Of a stretch of DNA of 64,000 nucleotides, positions 51,644 to 61,484 are shown one piece after another. Source of the DNA: Proteiniphilum propionicum (GTDB taxonomy: Bacteria > Bacteroidota > Bacteroidia > Bacteroidales > Dysgonomonadaceae); contig NZ_CP073586.1 of the NCBI RefSeq assembly GCF_022267555.1, forward strand, positions 2,161,501-2,225,500, given 5' to 3'. The translations under genes were made by a program, and so were the position numbers. The notes beneath the pieces were generated by a model. The model was given only the letters and a program-made list of their open reading frames with translations. It did no database searches and was not told the origin of the DNA. The number at the start of each line of letters is the position of its first letter. Position 1 is the stretch's first letter.

Positions 51644-54600
51644 GTGAAGTTAAAGTTTAAGCACCAGAAGTTCCAGGAGGAGGCAGCCAAGGCGGTATGC
51701 GATGTGTTTGCGGGGCAGCCCTGTTTATCGGAAATCAATTACCTGATCGACCGGGGCGACACCCTGGGACAGGGCGAGATATACGATTTTACTGGTTTCA
51801 AGAACCATAAGATCGTTCCGCAACTGACGGACGAGATGATCCTGGATAACATCCGTAAGATTCAACGGATGCACCAGATCCCGCCATCGTCTGCGCTGGA
51901 AGGACGATACAACCTGACCATCGAGATGGAGACGGGTACGGGAAAGACCTATACATACATCAAGACGATGTACGAGCTTAACATGCGGTATGGCTGGAGC
52001 AAGTTCATTATCGTGGTGCCAAGCATTGCCATCCGCGAGGGGGTATATAAGTCGTTCCAGATCACGCAGGAACACTTCACCGAGGACTACGGAAAAAAGA
52101 TCCGGTTCTTTATCTATAACTCGTCCCAGCTGACCGAGATCGACCGTTTTGCCAGCGACAACTCGCTCAACGTGATGATCATCAATGCCCAGGCGTTCAA
52201 CGCCCGGGGAAAGGATGCCAGGCGTATCTACATGAAACTGGATAGCTTCCGCAGCCGCAGGCCGATTGATGTGATTGCCAAAACCAATCCCATCCTGATT
52301 ATCGACGAGCCGCAATCGGTGGAGGGGAAACAGACCAAAGAGAACCTGAAGGGGTTCAACCCGCTGTTCACGTTGCGTTATTCGGCTACGCATAAGAAGG
52401 ACAGTCTTTACAACCTGATCTACCGGCTGGATGCCATGGAGGCCTACAACAAGAAGCTGGTGAAGAAGATCGCGGTGAAAGGGATTGCCCAGACCGGAAC
52501 TACCGGGACGGAGGGGTATCTTTACCTGGAGGGGATCAATCTCTTCAAGGAGAAGAGTCCCACCGCAAACCTGGGATTTGAGGTGAAGCAAGCCGGTGGT
52601 GTGAAGGCGGTGGTCCGGAAAATTGAAATAGGGCATAATCTGTACGACCGATCGGGGTCGCTTGAACAGTACCGGGATGGATTCACCGTGACAAATATCG
52701 ACGGCAGAGATAATTCTGTCACTTTTCAGAACGGAACAAAACTCTATGCCGGCGATGTGAAAGGGGCGGTGAACGAGCAGCAGCTTCGCCGGATCCAGAT
52801 CCGGGAGACCATCTTGTCGCATATCGAACGTGAACGAATGCTTTACTTCAGGGGCATTAAGGTGTTGAGTCTCTTTTTTATCGACGAAGTGGCCAAATAC
52901 AAGCAGTACGATGCTTCCGGCAATGCGTTCAACGGTTCCTATGCGGATATGTTCGAGGAGGAGTACGACGATGTGGTGAACAGCCTGCAACTGAAAATTG
53001 GCGAAGATGCCTATATCAGTTACCTGCAATCGATCGCGGCAGATAAAACGCATGCGGGATATTTCTCCATCGACAAAAGGAAGAATCAGTTCGTGGACGG
53101 GAAAGTGGAACGAAAAACAAAAGAGAGCGTGGATACCGATGCCTACTACCTGATCATGAAGGACAAGGAGCGGCTGCTCTCTTTCAGTGAATCGGTACGC
53201 TTTATCTTTTCTCACTCTGCACTACGCGAGGGTTGGGACAATCCCAACGTGTTCCAGATCTGTACGCTGAAACAGAGCGAAGCGGAGACTCGCAAACGCC
53301 AGGAGGTGGGGCGCGGACTCCGCCTGTGCGTGAACCAGGAGGGGGAGCGTATGGACACCAATTTCCTGGGGAGTGAGGTGCATCATATCAACCAGCTGAC
53401 GGTAATCGCGAGCGAGAGCTACGACCGCTTTGCAAAGGCGCTCCAGACTGAACTGGTCGAAGTGATTGCCGTCCGTCCACAGAAAGTTTCTCCCTCGTTG
53501 TTCAAGGATAAGGTGCTGGCAGATAAACAAGGCAGGCCATACCCAGTGGGTGAGGAGGCGGCCCTGGTCCTCTACGAGAGCCTGGCAGGTTATGGTTACG
53601 TGAAGGCGGGGACCCTGACCGATAAGTACTACGAGGACAAAGAGAGCGGCAGCTTCCAACTGCCGGGAGAGGTGGAAGCCAGCAGGGAGTCGGTGATGCA
53701 TATCCTCGATTCGGTCTACAACCCGAAGATGCTTGCTCCCGATAATGCACGGGGCAACAACGTGGAACTGCATCTTGATGAACAGAAGTTCAACCGCGAG
53801 GAGTTTAAAAAACTTTGGAAGAGCATCAACACCAAGACGGCTTACGTGGTGGATTTCGAGACAGAGGAGTTGGTCCGCAAGGCGATTCAGCGACTGAACA
53901 CCCATTTGAACGTGTCGAAGATCTTTTTCACCGTCACCTCTGGAGCTTTGGAAATGATTGAGTCAAAAGAATCATTAGAAGTAGGAGAGGGGTTCAAGCA
54001 GCAATCGTCGAAACACATCGATGTGCACTCTGCGGTAAACGGCAACGTAAAATACGACCTGGTGGGAAAGGTGGTAGCTGAAACGGGACTGACTCGCAAT
54101 ACGGTGGTAAGAATCCTGACCGGTATCGAGAGACCGGTGTTCGACCAGTTCATGCTCAACCCCGAGGAGTTTATCCTTAAGTGCTCCAACCTGATCAACG
54201 AGGAGAAAGCTACGGTGATCATTCAGCATATTGCTTACAACAAACTGAACGACAGCTTCGGCACGGAGATCTTCACCGAACCAACCTTGAAAGGCAAACT
54301 CGGTGTGAACGCGATTGCAGCAAACAAGCACCTGTACGATTACGTGATCTTCGATTCAGTAAAGACGGAAAAACCATTTGCCGAACAATTGGATATTAGC
54401 AGTGAGGTGAGCGTATATGTGAAGCTTCCCAAGGGCTTTTATATCAGTACTCCGGTGGGGAAATACAATCCCGACTGGGCCATCGCGTTTAACGAAGGAG
54501 CGGTCAAGCATGTCTATTTCGTGGCAGAGACCAAGGGGAATATCTCCACCATGGAACTCAGGGAAGTGGAGTCAGCAAAAATATCCTGTGCCCGGAAACA

Positions 54601-54679
54601 CTTCCAGGCAATCAGCAGCGACAAGATAATATTCGACGCGGTAGAAAACTATCAGGAGTTAATGAGTTTGGTGAAATGA
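51644..54679 (+). CDS. Type III restriction endonuclease Res (system 2)
   Basis: A 1011-residue SF2 helicase-like translocase with nuclease. Walker A METGTGKT is at about residues 94-101; the DExx box is LIIDEPQSVEG at about 220; LREGWDNPNVFQICTLK and RKRQEVGRGLRLCVNQ are motifs V-VI. The C-terminal nuclease is KYNPDWAIAFNE…HVYFVAETKGN (about 940-965). It needs Mod 2 (upstream, beyond the broken DUF3800 gene) to cut DNA. The start is a GTG at 51644; no ATG lies near the conserved N-terminus (LKFKHQKFQEEAAKAV). Codon use is GC-richer than in element 1. Confidence 0.9.
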   Translation: MKLKFKHQKFQEEAAKAVCDVFAGQPCLSEINYLIDRGDTLGQGEIYDFTGFKNHKIVPQLTDEMILDNIRKIQRMHQIPPSSALEGRYNLTIEMETGTGKTYTYIKTMYELNMRYGWSKFIIVVPSIAIREGVYKSFQITQEHFTEDYGKKIRFFIYNSSQLTEIDRFASDNSLNVMIINAQAFNARGKDARRIYMKLDSFRSRRPIDVIAKTNPILIIDEPQSVEGKQTKENLKGFNPLFTLRYSATHKKDSLYNLIYRLDAMEAYNKKLVKKIAVKGIAQTGTTGTEGYLYLEGINLFKEKSPTANLGFEVKQAGGVKAVVRKIEIGHNLYDRSGSLEQYRDGFTVTNIDGRDNSVTFQNGTKLYAGDVKGAVNEQQLRRIQIRETILSHIERERMLYFRGIKVLSLFFIDEVAKYKQYDASGNAFNGSYADMFEEEYDDVVNSLQLKIGEDAYISYLQSIAADKTHAGYFSIDKRKNQFVDGKVERKTKESVDTDAYYLIMKDKERLLSFSESVRFIFSHSALREGWDNPNVFQICTLKQSEAETRKRQEVGRGLRLCVNQEGERMDTNFLGSEVHHINQLTVIASESYDRFAKALQTELVEVIAVRPQKVSPSLFKDKVLADKQGRPYPVGEEAALVLYESLAGYGYVKAGTLTDKYYEDKESGSFQLPGEVEASRESVMHILDSVYNPKMLAPDNARGNNVELHLDEQKFNREEFKKLWKSINTKTAYVVDFETEELVRKAIQRLNTHLNVSKIFFTVTSGALEMIESKESLEVGEGFKQQSSKHIDVHSAVNGNVKYDLVGKVVAETGLTRNTVVRILTGIERPVFDQFMLNPEEFILKCSNLINEEKATVIIQHIAYNKLNDSFGTEIFTEPTLKGKLGVNAIAANKHLYDYVIFDSVKTEKPFAEQLDISSEVSVYVKLPKGFYISTPVGKYNPDWAIAFNEGAVKHVYFVAETKGNISTMELREVESAKISCARKHFQAISSDKIIFDAVENYQELMSLVK

Positions 54680-54781
54680 AAAAGCGGAATTGCGAAATTT
54701 CAAGCAATGCATCATTTTTTAAAATTACGTGATCTTTATAAAATGGGTCTCAAACTGAATGATGAAAAATATTTTTAGGTT

Positions 54782-55531
54782 TCAATAAAGATTGAGGACT
54801 TTGAAAATAGTTTTAAAATATTGAACAGAATGCTCTTCTATGCTGATTTTGTCCACCTTGCTCATGGCCGTATAATCTGGGCGGCCGGCATATATGAAGA
54901 GCAATGAACCTCCTTTTATGGTGTTGATGACAGGTTTTGTCAGCTCTTTGGGAAGCGCCGGGCAACCGAAGCTACGGCCCAGCCTTCCGGTAGATTTAAT
55001 AACCTTCTCACTGCAATAATCGGCTCCGTGGATTACGATGGCCCGAGATCTTGCCTTGTCGTTAATGCCCTCTTCCAAACCGTCCAGCTGAAGCGAATAT
55101 CCATTGCTTCCGTTATATGTGCCGGCTGTACGGTAAAAACCCAATGAACTTTTGTGTGAACCGCTCAGGTTTGAGAATGATGTAGCAAAGTTTTCTCCAC
55201 TGTTGCGCCCGTGTGAAACATAAGAAACAAAGAGTACCTTTCTCTTTTCCAAATCAAGTACGTACATCCTTTTTTCGGATGATGGGAGACTGAAATCGAT
55301 CACCGTAAGCAGAGGATTGTTATTGATATTTAACTTTGTATAACCGGTGTATGCAGATTTGAAGGCGTCGAAATGCATTAATTCGCAAAGATTCATCTGT
55401 TCATAGAGTAACTCGCAACCATTTGAAGAGAGTGTTGCTGGTGAAGCGTTTTCCTTTTGATACTTTTTCCCAATGGGGAAAGAGAGGGAAGAGAATACAA
55501 GAAATATGAAAGAGAATATTATTATACGCAT
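54782..55531 (-). CDS. Murein L,D-transpeptidase catalytic-domain protein (YkuD_2 type)
   Basis: A 249-residue exported protein with a signal peptide (MRIIIFSFIFLVFSSLSFP). The catalytic region has SHGRNSGENFATSFSN, IVIHGADYCSE and RSFGCPALP, giving the His and the nucleophile Cys of the HxxG…SxGCP pattern. It probably crosslinks or modifies peptidoglycan peptides in the periplasm. It faces the end of the res 2 gene (convergent, 102 bp apart) and is the first chromosomal gene after the accessory region. A second L,D-transpeptidase lies upstream on the same strand. Confidence 0.82.
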   Translation of the reverse strand: MRIIIFSFIFLVFSSLSFPIGKKYQKENASPATLSSNGCELLYEQMNLCELMHFDAFKSAYTGYTKLNINNNPLLTVIDFSLPSSEKRMYVLDLEKRKVLFVSYVSHGRNSGENFATSFSNLSGSHKSSLGFYRTAGTYNGSNGYSLQLDGLEEGINDKARSRAIVIHGADYCSEKVIKSTGRLGRSFGCPALPKELTKPVINTIKGGSLLFIYAGRPDYTAMSKVDKISIEEHSVQYFKTIFKVLNLY

Positions 55532-55554
55532 AGCCTGTTCAGGAAAAATATTGC

Positions 55555-55562
55555 CAAATATA
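55555..55562 (-). promoter_or_regulatory. -7 promoter element of the YkuD_2 gene
   Basis: On the minus strand TATATTTG, 23 bp upstream of the ATG at 55531, so the leader is short. Confidence 0.45.
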
Positions 55563-55699
55563 CTCTATTTTTTTGAATATAATTGTGAGTCCCTACAAAA
55601 AGCCTTTGTAATTGTAAACAGGCCAAAATACATATTGATATTCAGCGGATTAATTTAATTAATTTTGATATTTAGGGCCTTTAGGAGCAGACTCATTTG

Positions 55700-56725
55700 T
55701 TAATCAATAACAATAACAACCGACTCTTTAACAGTTGCCCAGTCATATACGAATTGAGAGTGAGACGATGCGTTTCTGACACACATATGAGACCTGGGTG
55801 TGGTACCCAGGGATGGACTGTATTCAATTACATTTCTATTGGGATATTGTACCGGAACGCCGTGGATGTAAGCTCCATTAGTAAAACGGGAAGCATAGGG
55901 GGCGAATCCGGCAATCTCGCTTGTACCGTCTTTTACGTAGTACATTTTCTCTTTCTTCTCCTGAACAGCGAAAATTCCCGTAGGTGTTTCATGTGCATGC
56001 GGCGGCCTGTGCGTACCTGTGGTTGCGGGATTCATACTCAATATATGCCAGCCACCGTTTTCTCTCGTCAATGTTGAAATATTCTGATTGGTGACATCTA
56101 CCGCTACAACTTTATCAAAACAGATGCTGTCACCCCATACTTTCAGATAACGGTTAGGAACCAGATATTCACCCTCCATAGAAACTCCGGTCACCCTGAC
56201 CATCTCAATGGTGTCGTTTCCAGTAACTTTCACTATCCACCCATCTCTCCCGTAGCGTACCAATACTGTGTCGCCATATGCACTATAGAGAGGAACCGAC
56301 TGGTAACGCTCAACACCGAATTGATCGGAAACCCTTCTATAGTCGTTTCTCACGAAACCTTCAATGGTGGGGGCTTCACCGTTCATGTTCTTGTAATTGC
56401 TCAAAACACCCCAGCTGCCTCCACGGGAGACTTCATTTTCAATATGGGCAATTCCTTCTTTAATCTTTTCCCATTGAAAACGCCGGACAGTGTCCTTATA
56501 AGGGTATTCATCATCAAGCAAATACTTATCGTATTGAATATCTTTTAGCAACCGGATGTCTGTTCCTGTCAGCTTTCTCCTCTCTTCGCTGAGATGGGGT
56601 ATGGAATCATTATATGTAACGGCTATCTCTTCATTGCCATTCTCCACCGGAGTGCCTGAGCTGCACCCGGTAGGGATAAATGATATAACAGAGAAGAGAA
56701 GAAAACAGGCTGTACATCTTTTCAT
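55700..56725 (-). CDS. Lipoprotein L,D-transpeptidase (YkuD domain)
   Basis: A 341-residue lipoprotein: the N-terminus MKRCTACFLLFSVISF ends in the lipobox IPTGC, so it is anchored by acylation. The C-terminal YkuD catalytic domain has HAHETPTGIFAV, NGAYIHGVPVQYPN and TPRSHMCVRN with the catalytic His and Cys. The middle 200 residues are an uncharacterised extension. It likely forms 3-3 crosslinks or attaches proteins to peptidoglycan. It is separated by about 170 bp from the smaller L,D-transpeptidase downstream on the same strand. Confidence 0.85.
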   Translation of the reverse strand: MKRCTACFLLFSVISFIPTGCSSGTPVENGNEEIAVTYNDSIPHLSEERRKLTGTDIRLLKDIQYDKYLLDDEYPYKDTVRRFQWEKIKEGIAHIENEVSRGGSWGVLSNYKNMNGEAPTIEGFVRNDYRRVSDQFGVERYQSVPLYSAYGDTVLVRYGRDGWIVKVTGNDTIEMVRVTGVSMEGEYLVPNRYLKVWGDSICFDKVVAVDVTNQNISTLTRENGGWHILSMNPATTGTHRPPHAHETPTGIFAVQEKKEKMYYVKDGTSEIAGFAPYASRFTNGAYIHGVPVQYPNRNVIEYSPSLGTTPRSHMCVRNASSHSQFVYDWATVKESVVIVID

Positions 56726-57101
56726 TTGTCGTTATTTTTGCATAGTTGGTATTTGGTTTGACGGATTTGCAAGAATCGATATTTGTAAATATTTATGTAT
56801 TTTAGAACGTGGTTTAGGGAATAATGTTCATGCAGCCTGCCTCTATCCCCAATGCAGCCTGCCGATTTCCCGTATCTAGTAAGAGAAATAGTTGATGTTT
56901 TGCAATAAAGCTATCCGGATATACTGCATAAAACGGAAAAAGATGCAACCGTAGCTAAAAAATAGGGATGTAAGATATTGTTTGTCAATCTATGCAACAA
57001 TTTGTTCCAGGTTTGCATCAAACATCATCAAACTATTTATTTATCGGAATGTTATATACACAGCTAATTACTATTTAAATTCGTTCTAAATAAACAGATA
57101 G
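56726..57101. other. Divergent intergenic region before the 2-oxo-acid dehydrogenase operon
   Basis: No gene. It lies between divergent genes and must hold both promoters, but no full TTTG-N19-TAnnTTTG pair is clear. A GTTTGCATCAAACATCATCAAAC stretch near 57012-57034 contains short CATCAAA repeats. Nothing else stands out. Confidence 0.35.
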
Positions 57102-58211
57102 ATGGCCCAAAACGATTTACCTTCGATTTTTCGTGATTTTGACCCATTAGAAGATAAGATGCTGCGTATTATTGATAATGATGGTAATATTGTCAGTAAA
57201 GATCTGATGCCAGTATTGGATGATAGAACTATTACAGATGCCTATAAACAGATGCTGTATGAACGGATAGCCGATGAGATGGCTATCTCATTCCAACGTC
57301 AGGGGAGAATGTACACTTATACGCCTAACCTTGGACAGGAGGCTATCCATATTGCAGCCGGAATGAATATCCGTGATGAAGACTGGTTGGTACCAGCTTT
57401 TCGTGAAATGGGTACCCTGTTGGCGAAAGGGGTAACAATGAAAGAGATATTCCTCTTTTATAGTGGTAATGAGCATGGCGGAAGTTTCAAGAATGCTAAG
57501 CATGTTTTGCCTATTGCCATCTCAATAGGCACCCAGCTTCATCATGCTACCGGCATTGGGTATTCCGTTAAATACCGGAAAAGAGATGAGGTGGTCTTTA
57601 CTTTTATCGGCGATGGAGGCACTTCGGAAGGAGATTTCAGTGAGGCACTGAACTTTGCAGGTGTATGGAAGGTGCCGGTCGTATTTACCATTCAGAATAA
57701 TCAGTATGCCATCTCTGTTCCCGTAAGTTCCCAGACCAATTCAATCAACCTGGCTGTTAAGTCGGTCGCGTTCGGTATCCCGGGCATCAAGGTGGACGGA
57801 AACGACTTTTTTGCCATGTACCTTGCCTATAAAACGGCATCAGAGTATGCACGCTCTGGCAGGGGAGCCCTGCTAATAGAGGCTTTTACATATCGACTTG
57901 GGGCTCATACCACTTCTGACGATCCCACAAAGTACAGGGAGAAGGTGGAGGAAAAGAGATGGAGGCTGGCAGATCCGCTGATCCGATTGAAGCGATATAT
58001 GGAAAACCAGGGTATATGGAATATAGACGAAGAGAGGCTAAAGGAAGAATACAAGCTACAGATCGACAAGGAGTTTATTGAGGCGGAAAACAATAAATCA
58101 TACCCGCTGGGCGATCTGTTTCAATACATGTACACTGATATACCGGACGAGTTAAAGAGACAAAAGCAGAAGTATGAACAATTCTTAAGCTGGAAGGAGA
58201 AGAGAAAATGA
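57102..58211 (+). CDS. 2-Oxo-acid dehydrogenase E1 component, alpha subunit
   Basis: A 369-residue thiamine-diphosphate enzyme of the branched-chain 2-oxo-acid (or pyruvate/acetoin) dehydrogenase complex. GQEAIHIAAGMNIRDEDWLVPAFREMG is the conserved entry region. GDGGTSEGDFSEALNFAGVWK through QNNQYAISVP is the ThDP/Mg motif (GDG…NN), and AHTTSDDPTKYR is the phosphorylation-loop region. The start is the ATG at 57102. Its stop overlaps the E1 beta start by 4 bp (ATGA). With E1 beta and E2 it forms an operon; no E3 is seen in the window. Sequence alone does not settle which 2-oxo acid is used, but the long N-terminal extension favours the branched-chain type. Confidence 0.85.
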   Translation: MAQNDLPSIFRDFDPLEDKMLRIIDNDGNIVSKDLMPVLDDRTITDAYKQMLYERIADEMAISFQRQGRMYTYTPNLGQEAIHIAAGMNIRDEDWLVPAFREMGTLLAKGVTMKEIFLFYSGNEHGGSFKNAKHVLPIAISIGTQLHHATGIGYSVKYRKRDEVVFTFIGDGGTSEGDFSEALNFAGVWKVPVVFTIQNNQYAISVPVSSQTNSINLAVKSVAFGIPGIKVDGNDFFAMYLAYKTASEYARSGRGALLIEAFTYRLGAHTTSDDPTKYREKVEEKRWRLADPLIRLKRYMENQGIWNIDEERLKEEYKLQIDKEFIEAENNKSYPLGDLFQYMYTDIPDELKRQKQKYEQFLSWKEKRK

Positions 58212-59185
58212 GTATAATGACAATGGTGCAGGCTATCAACAATGCACTGGATATTAAATTGAGTGAAGATGGGAGTATTGTTGTTTATGGAGAAGATGTG
58301 GGGTTTGGGGGAGGTGTTTTTCGCGTGACGGAGGGACTGCAGAGAAAATATGGTGTTGAGCGTGTATTCGATTCTCCGCTGGCTGAGTCCGGAATTGCAG
58401 GAACTGCCTTGGGAATGGCCGTTTCGGGACTCAGGCCTGTTGTGGAATTACAATTTGAGGGGTTCACCTTTCCGGCCTTCAACCAGATTATCTCAAATGT
58501 CTCGCGTTTGCAGAACCGTTCACGGGGAAAGTTCAATGTGCCTGTAGTTATTCGTTTCCCTTACGGAGGAGGTATAAATGCGCTCGAACATCATTCCGAT
58601 AGCCCGGAGGCACTCTTTGCTCATATACCGGGACTGAAGGTGGTGATACCTTCTACTCCGTACGATGCAAAAGGCATGCTGATTTCTGCCATCGAAAGCA
58701 ATGACCCTGTCATCTTTATGGAGCCGAAACGGATCTATCGTGCTATAAGGCAGGAAGTTTCAGATGAAAAGTTTACCCTCCCCCTGGGAAAGGCGAAGGT
58801 GGTTCAAGAAGGGACAGATATAACTCTCGTGGCTTTCGGTGCCATGATTCGTGAGTGCCGGAAGGCAGTTGCAATGGCTGAGGAGGCAGGCATATCTGTA
58901 GAACTGATTGATCTGCGCTCTGTTTACCCTATCGACAGGGAGACTGTAGGTAGATCAATAAGAAAAACAGGCCGGATGGTTATCGTCGCCGAAGCACACG
59001 AATCGTTCAGCGTCGGATCGGAGTTAATCGCTGTTGCCAATGAGGAGGCTTTTCTTTATCTGGAAGCGCCGCCGGTGAGGGTGATGGGGTTCGATACTGT
59101 TGTTCCCCTGGCACAGGGCGAAAGATACTATGTTATTTCGCCAGACCGTATTTACTATGAGATCGAAAAGAGTATCCATTTTTAA
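58208..59185 (+). CDS. 2-Oxo-acid dehydrogenase E1 component, beta subunit
   Basis: A 325-residue E1 beta subunit. VVYGEDVGFGGGVFRVTEGL with the catalytic Glu is at residues 27-46; LAESGIAGTALGMA and VIRFPYGGGINALEHHSDSPEALF follow; the C-terminal half holds the transketolase C-terminal domain (VAFGAMIRECRKAVAMAEEAG, IDLRSVYPIDRE). It pairs with the alpha subunit to form the heterotetramer that decarboxylates the 2-oxo acid and transfers the acyl group to E2. It overlaps E1 alpha by 4 bp and precedes E2 by 11 bp. Confidence 0.9.
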   Translation: MSIMTMVQAINNALDIKLSEDGSIVVYGEDVGFGGGVFRVTEGLQRKYGVERVFDSPLAESGIAGTALGMAVSGLRPVVELQFEGFTFPAFNQIISNVSRLQNRSRGKFNVPVVIRFPYGGGINALEHHSDSPEALFAHIPGLKVVIPSTPYDAKGMLISAIESNDPVIFMEPKRIYRAIRQEVSDEKFTLPLGKAKVVQEGTDITLVAFGAMIRECRKAVAMAEEAGISVELIDLRSVYPIDRETVGRSIRKTGRMVIVAEAHESFSVGSELIAVANEEAFLYLEAPPVRVMGFDTVVPLAQGERYYVISPDRIYYEIEKSIHF

Positions 59186-59196
59186 CTTTTCGCAGC

Positions 59197-60480
59197 ATGA
59201 AGTATGTATTTAACTTTCCCGATCTGGGTGAAGGGCTTGAGGAGGGAACTATCCTGGAGTGGTATGTAAAAGAAGGGGATAGAGTGAAGGTGGGTGATCT
59301 GGTTGTTCAGATGGAGACCGACAAGGTGGTGGCGGATATCCCTTCTCCGAAAAGCGGAATTATTACAGCTTGCTATGGAGCTGCAGGTGATGTGATACCT
59401 GTTGGATCACCCCTTGTGGATATTGAACTGGAAGGGGTTGAAAACGAGCAAGGCTCTGTAAAAGTAGAACAGCCTTATCAGACAATCACCGAACAAGAAG
59501 ATGTAGCTGCAGTTGTCGGCACCATGGAACTGGCCGATAAGAATATCATTCAGGCGCCAAGCGATGAAGGATCTCTTGAAATAGTGAACCACAAAGGCGG
59601 ATCGCGAAAAGTACTTGCAACACCTGCAACACGTGCCATGGCGAAGAAGATGAATATTGATATCAGCAATATAAAAGGAAGCGGCCCTTTAGGAAGGGTA
59701 ATGGATAAGGATATTGTGAGCTTTAAAGAAAGTAGGGAGCAGAAAGCCGATAGAAAAGAACAGCTCAATGGTATTCCCGATGATGTGACCTACCAGCCGC
59801 TGACACAAATAAGAAAAACTATTGCCAGGAACATGCTGAAATCTAAACAGAACGCAGCTCATATGTCAATATTCGAAGAGGTGGAAATATCAGGATTGAT
59901 ACAGCTGAAAGATAAGCTCATGCACAAGCTTGCCGATAAAGGAGTCAAGCTTACTTATCTTCCTTTTATCGTTAAAGCGGTAGCCCTGGCATTAAAGCAA
60001 CATTCGCAGCTCAATTCGCAGATTGATTTTGAAAACAACCGGATGATTATCAGCAATAGATATAATATTGCTATCGCTGTAGATGCACCGGATGGATTGG
60101 TCGTTCCTGTGATTCGTGACGCAGATAAGCTTTCAATCTTTCAAATAGCGATGCGCACCGGTGAGCTGGCCACAAAGGCGAGGTCAAGAAAACTGACGCT
60201 GGATGATTTGAAAGGGGGTTCTTTTTCAATAACCAGCTTTGGTTCCATCGGCGGTATCTTCGCCACACCGGTGCTTAATTATCCACAGGCAGGCATACTT
60301 GGGATAGGGCGTATTCTAAAAACACCCATTGTAAAGAATAATGAAATAGTTATCGGAAATATTATGCCTCTTTCGCTCACGGTAGACCATCGCATAGTGG
60401 ATGGTGGAGAGACTGCCCGGTTTATCCGTAAGGTGATGGAGTTTCTCTCCGAACCGGTTTCATTATTGCTGGATCTGTAG
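59197..60480 (+). CDS. Dihydrolipoamide acyltransferase (E2) of the 2-oxo-acid dehydrogenase
   Basis: A 427-residue E2. The N-terminal lipoyl domain carries METDKVVADIPSP with the lipoylated Lys43. A linker and the peripheral E3/E1-binding domain (VLATPATRAMAKKMNIDIS, about residues 132-170) follow, then the CAT-fold catalytic domain (from about 200) with SITSFGSIGG and the active-site HRIVDGGE. It carries the acyl group from E1 and passes it to CoA. It is the last gene of the E1 alpha-E1 beta-E2 operon; the dihydrolipoamide dehydrogenase must be elsewhere. Confidence 0.9.
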   Translation: MKYVFNFPDLGEGLEEGTILEWYVKEGDRVKVGDLVVQMETDKVVADIPSPKSGIITACYGAAGDVIPVGSPLVDIELEGVENEQGSVKVEQPYQTITEQEDVAAVVGTMELADKNIIQAPSDEGSLEIVNHKGGSRKVLATPATRAMAKKMNIDISNIKGSGPLGRVMDKDIVSFKESREQKADRKEQLNGIPDDVTYQPLTQIRKTIARNMLKSKQNAAHMSIFEEVEISGLIQLKDKLMHKLADKGVKLTYLPFIVKAVALALKQHSQLNSQIDFENNRMIISNRYNIAIAVDAPDGLVVPVIRDADKLSIFQIAMRTGELATKARSRKLTLDDLKGGSFSITSFGSIGGIFATPVLNYPQAGILGIGRILKTPIVKNNEIVIGNIMPLSLTVDHRIVDGGETARFIRKVMEFLSEPVSLLLDL

Positions 60481-60799
60481 ATAATGGAAGGAGCTGTTTG
60501 CCAAATATATTTAAAGCAGATTCTTTCTCTTATCAATGAAAAATCATCATATCAAAATAATTGAAAATAATCTTTACCGGCATTTGTCAGTTATCAGCAA
60601 ATTGCGACTTATCTGGTCTATTAACGTCTCGCATTGATCATTAGGAGTTTAGGTGATCACTTGGTGGAGTATTTCCAAATAGCCATGACGAGAAAAGAGA
60701 AGCATGTTTTGTTTTCTTTATGAACTAATCAATGCATTTATGCGGTTTTTACTTGAGAAACTGAAAATAAAAATTTAATTTTGCTACAAATCGCATTCA
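60481..60799. other. Intergenic region with promoter of the His-rich gene
   Basis: No gene. TAATTTTG at 60776-60783 matches the -7 consensus and lies 16 bp before the TTG at 60800. No convincing terminator for the E2 operon is visible. Nothing else is clear in the remaining 290 bp. Confidence 0.4.
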
Positions 60800-61234
60800 T
60801 TGAAAAAGAGGTTTTCCATATCATTCATTCTATTGGCTGCATTATTGCTGCTGATGTCTGGGATTATACCACATCACCATCACGACGGCTTACCCTGTGT
60901 GATGATGGAATGTTGCGAAACGGACAACATACCTGGCGATATACACAGACATGCTGCCGGCAGCGGAAAAAACGGACAATCATGTGTTGCTGATGCCGAC
61001 TACTTTGTCCCCGGTTCCGAGAATAAGATTAAATACAAGGTATCTATCTGTGGTGGTTGCGATAATCTGAATCATATACACCTGTTCCCCCTCTTTTTTC
61101 TTGTGGCGGACTATGTTGCAGTTCCCGGCGAAAACACGTTAAACAAAACCGGTTACTGGGAATATACAGCGTTTTACATATCTCCTGGAAATACACAAAT
61201 CCATGGCCTACGTGCCCCTCCCTTTCTATACTGA
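60800..61234 (+). CDS. Small exported His/Cys-rich protein before a metal efflux system
   Basis: A 144-residue protein beginning with a signal peptide (KKRFSISFILLAALLLLMSGI) directly followed by HHHHDG, MMECCETD and DIHRHAAG, all likely metal ligands. CGGCDNLNHIH adds a CxxC and more His. It is of unknown family (similar small proteins sit next to CusBA-like operons in Bacteroidales) and probably binds Cu, Zn or Ag in the periplasm. The start is a TTG at 60800; no ATG is available before the signal peptide. About 250 bp separate it from the efflux adaptor gene. Confidence 0.6.
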   Translation: MKKRFSISFILLAALLLLMSGIIPHHHHDGLPCVMMECCETDNIPGDIHRHAAGSGKNGQSCVADADYFVPGSENKIKYKVSICGGCDNLNHIHLFPLFFLVADYVAVPGENTLNKTGYWEYTAFYISPGNTQIHGLRAPPFLY

Positions 61235-61484
61235 TCGACCTGTAAGTACATTGATGTAAGAGATAACTTCCTGCCCTTTGAATTTTCATGATTCAATGAG
61301 ATGCCCCGTTTATTTACCTCTTATTGTAAGCCTGTTCTGACCGGGACATGAGATATCCTCATTATTCAAGTATATTATTTTATGTACTCTGCGACTTACC
61401 GTGTTGATCCTTTTTTTTACATTCAGATTTTTTAGTCAGTTAAATAATTACAGCCTTTTGTAGAGGCTATTCTTTTAAAAACAG
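61235..61484. other. Gap before the efflux adaptor gene
   Basis: A 250-bp stretch without a gene. A T-rich run (TTGATCCTTTTTTTTAC region near 61410) could mark the end of the upstream transcript; no clear hairpin or -7 box was found. Confidence 0.3.

Noticed and set aside
51725-53215. A 496-codon open frame on the minus strand, with another at 53222-53905
   Set aside because: Both lie wholly inside the res 2 gene, read antisense. Res 2 has clear helicase and nuclease motifs; the antisense peptides have none and reflect the GC-rich codon pattern.
54706-54780. A 24-codon frame after the res 2 stop (MHHFLKLRDLYKMGLKLNDE, then KYF), in frame with res
   Set aside because: Too short, no known motif, no promoter or operon partner. 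It could be a leftover of an earlier gene end, but there is no firm support.
54680-54790. A fourth mnmE-end copy at the right edge of the accessory region
   Set aside because: No FCIGK-stop-like string was found there, so the module from 48054 to 54.7 kb cannot be bounded as a third element.
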